Source: Niastella sp. OAS944 (GTDB lineage: Bacteria > Bacteroidota > Bacteroidia > Chitinophagales > Chitinophagaceae). From it: DNA of 64,000 bases. The stretch covers positions 434,936 to 498,935 of the forward strand of contig JANUBW010000006.1 of assembly GCA_024809215.1 (NCBI GenBank). The letters run 5' to 3'. Each line of letters starts with the position of its first letter. Within the stretch, counting starts at the first letter, position 1. Shown here piece by piece: positions 54,039 to 61,632 of this stretch. The position numbers and the translations under genes were made by a program. The notes under the pieces are model-generated. The model saw only the letters and a program-made list of their open reading frames with translations, was not told where the DNA came from and ran no database searches.

Positions 54039-54106
54039 ATGTTTGGCTAATTGAGATATACAATCAGCACAGACTGTAATTATTAACCAAAACACAAACA
54101 AAGCTA
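54003..54106 (-). ncRNA. Candidate antisense RNA over the susC leader (locus 2)
   Basis: TAGCTTTG on the minus strand (54106-54099) is a perfect -7 box that begins opposite the A of the susC start codon. It points towards the hairpin and T-tract at 54038-53999. A transcript from about 54092 to 54003 would be near 90 nt and complementary to the susC leader. No -33 TTG is visible. Inference, supported by the equivalent arrangement at 16616-16693. Confidence 0.35.
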
Positions 54107-57100
54107 TGCATTTTTTGGCTGTTGTTAGCCGGAGGCATGCCCCCGGCAGAAAGATCATTCAAACACTGCTATTTATGAAGTTGACTGCGTTCTTACTCGT
54201 GGTGGCCTGTTTACAGGTGGGTGCAAATGGAATAGCGCAAACGATCACTATTTCCGAGAAGAATGTGCCTTTGCAAAAAGTATTTAAACAAATACAAAAA
54301 CAGGTAGCCTGCGACTTTGTATACAGTCCCGAAGTACTGCAAAATGCAGGCGCTGTAACAGTAGATGTTCACAATGCTTCGCTCGATCAGGTACTACGGC
54401 TTTGCCTGAAAGACAAACCGCTTACTTATGTGATCTTCGGAAAAACCATTGTCATCAGTCCTAAAGCGCCGGAGCCTCCCCGTAAGCCTGCGCCTGCGGG
54501 GGTAACTATTTTTAACGATCCCATAAAGGGGATGGTGCTTGATAGTAAAGGCGCTCCGGTTCCCAATGCATCTGTTGTTGTAATATGGTCTAAAGCCGAT
54601 GCCACCGGCGTTACGCACCCCACCCAAGGAACACAAACAAATATGCAGGGCGAGTTTACACTGCCGCTTTTTTCGGGCCAGGTAACCCTGTCGGTTTCAT
54701 CAGTAGGTTATTCAACCAAAGAAATGGTCATCAACGATCAAACGAGAAACCTGCGTATTACTTTGTCTATTGAAGAAACCAAACTCGACGAACTGGTGAT
54801 CACCGGTTATTCAACCAAAAGAGTTAGAGAAATAACCGGTTCTGTACAAACCCTTAGCGGCAACGATCTGCGGAGCGGTATTTCAACCGCCAACACCCTT
54901 GCCATGTTGAAAGGCAAAATAGGTGGGTTATATATAAATAAAAGTTCCAGCAGTGCGGGTAGCGTGGCTAACCGCGGCCAGGTGATCATGCGTGGCCAGG
55001 CCAGTTTGCCCGATCCCAACAATGCCAATTTCGGTCCATTGATTGTGCTCGATGGCGTTATTACCACAGCCTCCAACTTACAGGATATTGTTGACGCCAG
55101 CGATGTTGAAAGCATCACTTTATTAAAAGATGCAGCTTCTACCGCCATTTATGGTTCAAGAGCTGCGCAGGGTGTTATAGTAGTTACTACCCGTCGTGGA
55201 GCAGTAGGTAAATTGTCGGTAAACCTGGCCATGAGTCATGGCAAAGTGCAGAACAACCGGCTTGTGGGCTACATGAATACACCGCAGCTGATTGATCATA
55301 TGACCAAATACATGCAGGCCCTGTACAACGCTACGCCCACCCTGCAAACAACTTATGGCAGCTTCGATAACTATTATAAAACCACCCGCATCTTTACCGA
55401 CGATGAAGCCAATACAAACTACGACTGGTCGAACGATGCGCTGTTCCCCGATGGCCGCCAAAGCAATATCAATCTCTCACTTGCCAGCGGAACCGATAAA
55501 ACAAAATTCTACGGATCGGTAAACTGGCTTAAACAGGATGGCACACTGCTCGATGATAACCTTAACCGGAAGAACATTCGTTTTAATATTGATCAGAAGA
55601 TAAATAATAAATTATCTGTAAGCATCAATGCGAATGCCCTTCTCGATAAATACACTTCTTCAAGCGGCGAAAACCAGTCGTATGTTATCCTGCCATTTGT
55701 AAGTCCGTATAAAGCCGACGGACAATTGGCCGATTCTATCCCCAACTATACTTACAGAGCAGCGGGAACACGTTCACAAAGCTGGTACAGCAATCCTTTG
55801 TACCATCATGAATGGAACACAACCATTACCCAACGGCACAGTTACCTGGGTACCGGTGTAATTAAATATGCAGTTACACCCTGGTTGTCGTTGCAAAGCA
55901 CAAACACCTTTAACTACGTTTATAATAATGTGAACACGTATCGCGATCCCCGAACTTATCGCGGTAAATACAACGGGCCGGCCAGCAGTCCGTTTTATAT
56001 GAATGGGGAATTGTTCCTTACCGATACAAAGAACACGTATTATCTTACTTCAAACCTTATCACCTTCAATAAACAATTTGGCAATCACCAGGTGTCGGCA
56101 CTGGCAGGGCAGGAGTATAGTAAGACCCATGCTGAAACAATAATCACTTCAGGTTATAATACGCCGTATCCCGGCGAACGGAACCTGGGCGCCTTTACCA
56201 ATTACGGTAATGGCCCAAATACGTGGATCTATTTAAGAAGCGGATCGGTTTTGCCGCAAACCACCCCACCCGCAATTGACAAAGCTTCGTTCTCATTGTT
56301 CTCCGAACTCAATGATAATTATAAAGGCAAATATTTTGGTTCGTTGTCGCTACGCCGCGATGCAAGTACCAACTTTGGCCGGTTGAAGCGCTATGGTAAT
56401 TTTTATTCATTGAGTGGCGCATGGCTTATCAGCAAAGAAAGTTTCATGAACACCGTACGTCCCATTAGCAACCTGAAACTGCGTGCCTCTTATGGAACGT
56501 CGGGCCGCGAAGCAGGCGCCGATAACCTCAACTTTACGGTATACCAGGAAAGCATCAGTTACGGTTATAATACGGCTACCACAACCGGCGCCGCTATTCA
56601 ACGCCTGGCCAATGACGAAATAACCTGGGAAACAACCTACACCACTGATATTGGTTTGGACCTTGGCTTATGGAAACGGATAAATTTGACTATTGACTTG
56701 TATAACCGACGTAGCTCCGGCTTGTTACAAAATACTATTTTGCCGAGCTACCAGGGTTCATTGTCGCAGATAAGAAATGTGGGCGAACTCACTAACAGGG
56801 GCATCGATCTGCAATTGAGCTCGGTAAATATTCAGTCGCGCGCTTTCACCTGGACTACCGACTTCAATATCAGCTTCAATAAAAACAAACTCACAAAAAT
56901 TTATGGTGATTCGCTGATAGATGCGTATACAAATTCTTATTACCGTTACAAAGGCGAAGATGTAAACTCACTGCGCGCCATTACGTATGCAGGTGTGAAC
57001 CCCGATAATGGACGCCCCCTGTTTGAGCGGGTGCTGGCCGATAAAAGCGTAGTACTGGTTGACAGTATTCCCCTGGTAAAACAAGATGGGTTACGCAGTT

Positions 57101-57675
57101 ACAGGAATGTAGGCTCGGCCACGCCCAAATTCTTTGGTGGTATTACCAATACGTTCAGCTATAAGAATATTACTTTAAGTGTGCTGTTTAATTTTGTGTA
57201 TGGCAATAAGATCTTCAATAACGCCCTGCGCAATTTTATTTCACCCGATACGTGGACTTTTGGTCAAAACACGGTGCAGCCCGATAAAGCGGTCCGTTTG
57301 TGGCAGGGGCCTGGCGATACCAAAGCAAACTACCCCAACTATTACGAGATAGATGCGCGGGGAAGCACCTGGGGAACAAGAGGTGCCACCAACCTGAACT
57401 CTTCATTGATTTACCAGGATGCCAGCTACATTCGCCTGCGTAATGCACGCTTGGGCTACGAATTGCCAACTAACCTGGTAAGCAAAGTGAAAGTACGTTC
57501 GGTGAATGTATATGTGAGTGCCGATAATGTGTTTGTGATCAAGAGCAAGGATCTGTATGCGGCCGATCCCGAAGGCGCACAGGTTGGTACCAGCACAGCA
57601 AACTCCTATGGCGGTACAGGAATTTACAGCGCGCAGCCGCGCCGGTTCATGGCGGGGGTAAACGTAGGGTTTTAA
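54106..57675 (+). CDS. SusC/RagA-family TonB-linked outer-membrane protein with STN domain (locus 2)
   Basis: A 1189-residue importer. A pre-sequence of 23 residues precedes a normal signal peptide (M-K-L-T-A-F-L-L-V-V-A-C-L); the longer start at 54106 is kept because this M-H-F... lead is usual for the family in Chitinophagaceae. STN domain about 48-110, carboxypeptidase-like domain about 135-220, plug about 225-340 (I-T-G-Y-S-T-K-R and A-S-T-A-I-Y-G-S-R-A-A-Q-G), barrel to the terminal G-V-N-V-G-F. It should signal through the upstream FecR to the ECF sigma. Its SusD partner follows 16 bases on. Substrate unknown; no polysaccharide-degrading gene is present. Confidence 0.93.
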   Translation: MHFLAVVSRRHAPGRKIIQTLLFMKLTAFLLVVACLQVGANGIAQTITISEKNVPLQKVFKQIQKQVACDFVYSPEVLQNAGAVTVDVHNASLDQVLRLCLKDKPLTYVIFGKTIVISPKAPEPPRKPAPAGVTIFNDPIKGMVLDSKGAPVPNASVVVIWSKADATGVTHPTQGTQTNMQGEFTLPLFSGQVTLSVSSVGYSTKEMVINDQTRNLRITLSIEETKLDELVITGYSTKRVREITGSVQTLSGNDLRSGISTANTLAMLKGKIGGLYINKSSSSAGSVANRGQVIMRGQASLPDPNNANFGPLIVLDGVITTASNLQDIVDASDVESITLLKDAASTAIYGSRAAQGVIVVTTRRGAVGKLSVNLAMSHGKVQNNRLVGYMNTPQLIDHMTKYMQALYNATPTLQTTYGSFDNYYKTTRIFTDDEANTNYDWSNDALFPDGRQSNINLSLASGTDKTKFYGSVNWLKQDGTLLDDNLNRKNIRFNIDQKINNKLSVSINANALLDKYTSSSGENQSYVILPFVSPYKADGQLADSIPNYTYRAAGTRSQSWYSNPLYHHEWNTTITQRHSYLGTGVIKYAVTPWLSLQSTNTFNYVYNNVNTYRDPRTYRGKYNGPASSPFYMNGELFLTDTKNTYYLTSNLITFNKQFGNHQVSALAGQEYSKTHAETIITSGYNTPYPGERNLGAFTNYGNGPNTWIYLRSGSVLPQTTPPAIDKASFSLFSELNDNYKGKYFGSLSLRRDASTNFGRLKRYGNFYSLSGAWLISKESFMNTVRPISNLKLRASYGTSGREAGADNLNFTVYQESISYGYNTATTTGAAIQRLANDEITWETTYTTDIGLDLGLWKRINLTIDLYNRRSSGLLQNTILPSYQGSLSQIRNVGELTNRGIDLQLSSVNIQSRAFTWTTDFNISFNKNKLTKIYGDSLIDAYTNSYYRYKGEDVNSLRAITYAGVNPDNGRPLFERVLADKSVVLVDSIPLVKQDGLRSYRNVGSATPKFFGGITNTFSYKNITLSVLFNFVYGNKIFNNALRNFISPDTWTFGQNTVQPDKAVRLWQGPGDTKANYPNYYEIDARGSTWGTRGATNLNSSLIYQDASYIRLRNARLGYELPTNLVSKVKVRSVNVYVSADNVFVIKSKDLYAADPEGAQVGTSTANSYGGTGIYSAQPRRFMAGVNVGF

Positions 57676-57691
57676 TTGAAAAATCAACAAC

Positions 57692-59194
57692 ATGCCAAAC
57701 ACAACAAACTATATAAAAGGAACTGTTATCTTTCTTACCTGGGCATTGCTGGGGGCCTGCAACAAAAAGCTCGATGAAATAAAACCCCATAATGTGTTGT
57801 TCGAAGATCAGCAATTTGGTACACCGGCTGGTTATACAAAAGCAACCATTGCCAATTACAACAGTTTAACCACGTCGGGTGCCACCGGCGGTTATGATTA
57901 CAACTGGTTTAACTTAAGCGAATTCAGGGGCAACAACGTTCGTACAATAGATAATACCAGCTCCGCGAACCTGACAGCTTCGCAAGATGTGGACGCTTTT
58001 AATTTCACTAACTCCAGTTCAAAGGATTTTGGCCGTTCCGATGCATTCTGGAAAGCATCGTACAAAGCGCTGTTGGGCATCAATATCGTGTTAAAGCATA
58101 TAAATGATACCGAATCTGACAGTACTATATTGCAGGCAAAAGCAGAGAACCTGTTCCTGCGGGCCGTGGTGTACTTTAATCTTATTCGGTTGTATGGCCG
58201 GCCTTATTATCAATCGCCAACCAGTAATTTGGGTGTTTCATTGATCCTGAAGCCCATTGAGACCGCGGCCGATAAACCAACAAGAGCAACGGTAGAGGAA
58301 ACCTACCAGCAGATAATTTCCGATTTAACAGAGTCGATAAAGAATTTTCGCTATACCAAGGTAAACAGCTTTGCCAGCAAGTATGCGGCCTATGCCTTGC
58401 TCTCGAGGGTATACCTTTATATGAGCGGGCCGTTTGCACAACCCAACACGCAATATGCGCAGCTGGCTGCCCAATATGCCGATTCGGTTATTGTAAACGG
58501 CGGTTACTCCTTGTTACAGGGAGCGACATATACTGCCTATTATAACAACAGCAACCAGGCCAATGCCGAAACCATTTGGGCGGTGAACCACGACAATATA
58601 GTTACCAGTCTGCCAACTCTGCTGTATCAGCCAACCGGGCAATATACAGGTAGTTCAAGCTATTCAACGGGGCAGGTTAAACCATCACCCGATCTGTTGA
58701 GTTTAATGAGCGCTGCCGATCTGCGGTTAAGCTTTTACGTAAAAGATAAATATCCCGGTAATAATACCGATACGTTGAGCTGCCGAAAATACATGTATAA
58801 ATACACGGCGGTGTATACCAGCAATGCACCCATTCATTACCTGCGCCTGGCCGAAATGTACCTGAACAGGGCAGAGGCCAGAGTAAAAGCAGGAGATAAC
58901 GGCGGTGCGTTGAGCGATGTGAATATCATCAGGCAACGGGCCGGTTTACTGCCTGCATTAGGGTTGAGCGGCCAGGCATTGTTTGATGAAATACTTACAC
59001 AACGCCGCCTGGAACTGGCATTTGAAGGCCATAACAGTTACGATTATTTCCGTAACGGTTTGCCAATGGTACGCAGTTACAGCTCGTTCAATTCGGCGCC
59101 TTTGACCATTAGCCCAACCGACCCCAAAGTAGTGTTGCGCATTTCAGACGATATATTGATAGAAAACGGAAATATTACTCAAAACAACCAATAA
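57692..59194 (+). CDS. SusD/RagB-family outer-membrane lipoprotein (locus 2)
   Basis: A 500-residue surface lipoprotein with lipobox L-L-G-A-C near residue 23. It has a TPR-type helical scaffold (A-E-N-L-F-L-R-A-V-V-Y-F-N-L-I-R-L-Y-G-R) and the C-terminal family signature I-L-T-Q-R-R-L-E-L-A-F-E-G near 435. It pairs with the preceding SusC as ligand-binding lid. A TlpA-family gene follows after 11 bases. The pair is clearly diverged from the SusCD of the first locus, so the two loci are not recent duplicates. Confidence 0.93.
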   Translation: MPNTTNYIKGTVIFLTWALLGACNKKLDEIKPHNVLFEDQQFGTPAGYTKATIANYNSLTTSGATGGYDYNWFNLSEFRGNNVRTIDNTSSANLTASQDVDAFNFTNSSSKDFGRSDAFWKASYKALLGINIVLKHINDTESDSTILQAKAENLFLRAVVYFNLIRLYGRPYYQSPTSNLGVSLILKPIETAADKPTRATVEETYQQIISDLTESIKNFRYTKVNSFASKYAAYALLSRVYLYMSGPFAQPNTQYAQLAAQYADSVIVNGGYSLLQGATYTAYYNNSNQANAETIWAVNHDNIVTSLPTLLYQPTGQYTGSSSYSTGQVKPSPDLLSLMSAADLRLSFYVKDKYPGNNTDTLSCRKYMYKYTAVYTSNAPIHYLRLAEMYLNRAEARVKAGDNGGALSDVNIIRQRAGLLPALGLSGQALFDEILTQRRLELAFEGHNSYDYFRNGLPMVRSYSSFNSAPLTISPTDPKVVLRISDDILIENGNITQNNQ

Positions 59195-59205
59195 CCATTA
59201 TTGTT

Positions 59206-61488
59206 ATGATGTTACAAAAAAGAATTATAGCACTGAGCCTGGCAGCAACTTCGTTGCTGCAGGCCCGGGCGCAAACAAAGCCCGGGGAGTTTGTAGTGAA
59301 CGGCAAATACAGCGGCCCTGCCGTTGATGTAGTATACTTTGGTTACACTAATGATAACGATCAGCAGGTAAAGGACAGCAGCGTATTAAAAAACGGCGCA
59401 TTTACTTTTAAAGGGTCAGTTAGCGAACCTCGCATGGGCTATCTATACCCCAAAGCGTCGGGTAACGCCCGCAGCAGCGCCCAGTTTTTTTTAGAGCCAC
59501 AAAAGACCATTACGGTTAAAATAAACGGCGATTTCAATAAACCTGTAGTAACCGGTTCGGCCACACAAAAAGAATATGAACAGTTACAGGCCGAGCAGGA
59601 ACCTATCAGAAAACAGATGGAGCCATTATCGGCACAATACAGTGTGGCTACAAAGGCATACAACGATGCGAAAAAGAACAATGCACCCGAAAATGAACTC
59701 GATACGCTCAAGTACAGGGCGGCGGCCATCCATGATCTGTTCACACCATATAATGAACGCATGAAGGCCTGTACCCTCCGGTTCTTTGAAAAACATCCGG
59801 CATCCGTTGTAACAGCGTTCTATTTGCGCTTTTATGTTACCAGCCTGTCGCTCGATTCATTAAAACTGTTTTATAACCGCCTGGGTAAAACGCAGCAAAC
59901 AGGTTATGGAAAACTGCTGGCCAGTGAAATAGCCAAACTGGAAGGCGGTTCGCCCGGCAGCATGGCAAAGAATTTTACCACAACCGATATCAACGGCAAA
60001 CAGTTAAGTCTGACCGATTTTAAAGGCCGTTACGTGCTGGTTGATTTTTGGGCCAGCTGGTGTGTGCCTTGCCGTAAAGGCAACCCACACCTGAAAGAAC
60101 TGTATGCGATGTACAAACCCAAAGGTTTGGAGATCATTGGCATCTCCGACGACGATCGCGATCACGATGCCTGGCGCAAAGCCGTTGAAAAAGACGGGCT
60201 TCCCTGGCGGCATGTTTTGCGTGGTATGAAATTCGATCCCGTAAAAGGGTACGACCGCACCAATGATATCAGCGATCTGTTTGGTGTTCATTCACTGCCT
60301 ACACAAATACTCATTGACCCAACCGGTAAGATCATTGGCCGTTACGATGAGGGGGCTGCTTCTGTTAAAGCAATGGATACAAAGCTGGCTGAAGTGTTCA
60401 AAGATGTAGCACTGATAAAATTCAACGGTACTACCGACCCGGCATTTAATGGCGAGGAGATCGTTATTTACAACCGTGCAATAGGCGTTTACGATTCTGT
60501 TACCGTACAAAACGGCCAATTCACCATTACCGCACCCTTTAAAGAACCCAACCGCTATATGTTTTATAGCAAGGCTGAGGCAAAGAAAAAGAAAGGCTAC
60601 AGCCCCTGGGGCATTCTGATAACAAAAGCCGGTGATGTGAATTTGAAAATGGCCATGGATAGCATACAGGCAACCGTTGTAAACGGTGCGCCCGAAAATG
60701 AGTTGTACAATTCCTATGCTGCAGCCAGCAATGAAGCCATGAAAAAGATCATGAGTAAGCTGAGTGAAAAGTATGGAGCCGATTTCGTGAACAGTCCTGA
60801 TGCAAAAGATCCACGGTATAAAGAGCTGGTAGCCGATTACCAGGCATTGGCAAAAGAAAATCAACCTGCAGATCAGGCACGGCTTGAGCAGTTTATTTCA
60901 ACCAATAAAAACTCATTCGCAGCTTTGTACGTGTTATCTGTTTCTGCCAATGGTCTCGATGCGGCAAAACTTGAATCAATGTACGAGTTGCTTGGCGCCG
61001 GTTATAAAACCACCAGTTTTGGCCAACGCCTTGCCGATAAAATTCAGTCGGCGAAAATAACTGCTATAGGAAAAACTGCGCCGGAGTTTCAACAACCCGA
61101 TACGCTGGGGAATATGGTAAAACTGTCTGACTTCCGTGGTAAATACGTGCTGGTTGACTTTTGGGCAAGCTGGTGCGGGCCCTGCCGCCAGGAAAACCCA
61201 CACGTGGTTAAGGCATTTACCCAATACAAAGACAAAGGTTTTACCGTGCTGGGCATTTCGCTCGATAAGGAAGATAAAAAAGACGCCTGGCTTGGAGCTA
61301 TTCACAAAGACGGTCTTACCTGGACACACGTTTCTGATCTTAAATTCTGGGACAATGCGGTGGCAAAGCTGTATGGCATCAACGCCATTCCGCAGAATTT
61401 TTTGTTAGATCCCAAAGGCACCATCATCGCCACCAACGTTCGCGGTGAAGAATTGAACAAAAAACTGGCAGAAATTTTTAAAATGTAA
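59206..61488 (+). CDS. Tandem TlpA-like thioredoxin protein (two complete domains)
   Basis: A 760-residue exported redox protein (signal peptide ending A-R-A-Q). Layout: DUF4369-like beta domain (about 25-110), coiled helices (about 120-240), TlpA domain 1 (about 250-395) with W-C-V-P-C near 284, a second DUF4369-like beta domain and helical part (about 400-610), TlpA domain 2 (about 618-760) with W-C-G-P-C near 655. Both C-x-x-C pairs are intact but differ in the middle residues, suggesting different redox potentials. Family knowledge: TlpA proteins are periplasmic thiol-disulfide reductases. It ends the second SusCD locus, as the TlpA-hydrolase ends the first. Confidence 0.92.
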   Translation: MMLQKRIIALSLAATSLLQARAQTKPGEFVVNGKYSGPAVDVVYFGYTNDNDQQVKDSSVLKNGAFTFKGSVSEPRMGYLYPKASGNARSSAQFFLEPQKTITVKINGDFNKPVVTGSATQKEYEQLQAEQEPIRKQMEPLSAQYSVATKAYNDAKKNNAPENELDTLKYRAAAIHDLFTPYNERMKACTLRFFEKHPASVVTAFYLRFYVTSLSLDSLKLFYNRLGKTQQTGYGKLLASEIAKLEGGSPGSMAKNFTTTDINGKQLSLTDFKGRYVLVDFWASWCVPCRKGNPHLKELYAMYKPKGLEIIGISDDDRDHDAWRKAVEKDGLPWRHVLRGMKFDPVKGYDRTNDISDLFGVHSLPTQILIDPTGKIIGRYDEGAASVKAMDTKLAEVFKDVALIKFNGTTDPAFNGEEIVIYNRAIGVYDSVTVQNGQFTITAPFKEPNRYMFYSKAEAKKKKGYSPWGILITKAGDVNLKMAMDSIQATVVNGAPENELYNSYAAASNEAMKKIMSKLSEKYGADFVNSPDAKDPRYKELVADYQALAKENQPADQARLEQFISTNKNSFAALYVLSVSANGLDAAKLESMYELLGAGYKTTSFGQRLADKIQSAKITAIGKTAPEFQQPDTLGNMVKLSDFRGKYVLVDFWASWCGPCRQENPHVVKAFTQYKDKGFTVLGISLDKEDKKDAWLGAIHKDGLTWTHVSDLKFWDNAVAKLYGINAIPQNFLLDPKGTIIATNVRGEELNKKLAEIFKM

Positions 61489-61507
61489 AAAAATAGCCGG
61501 AATATAA

Positions 61508-61556
61508 GGTGGGCCACCCTCGAAAGCGACGCGATCGAGGGTGGCCCACCTTTTTT
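61508..61556 (+). terminator. Intrinsic terminator of the second SusCD locus
   Basis: A perfect 16-bp stem (61508-61523 with 61535-61550), an 11-base loop and six T (61551-61556), 20 bases after the stop codon. Very strong. Confidence 0.95.
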
Positions 61557-61632
61557 ATTGCCTGGGTGGAAAAAAACTTAACTTTATAAAAGTTTTTAAT
61601 GCCGGGGTTCTTTTACTATACTTGCCATTCCT

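Noticed and set aside
12921..57675. The two SusCD loci as a recent duplication
   Set aside because: Gene order is the same, but SusC, SusD and FecR differ widely in sequence and the terminal genes have different domain sets.
61617..61624. TATACTTG as promoter of the propeller sensor
   Set aside because: One mismatch to TAnnTTTG, no -33 element, and only eight bases from the start codon, which would leave almost no leader.
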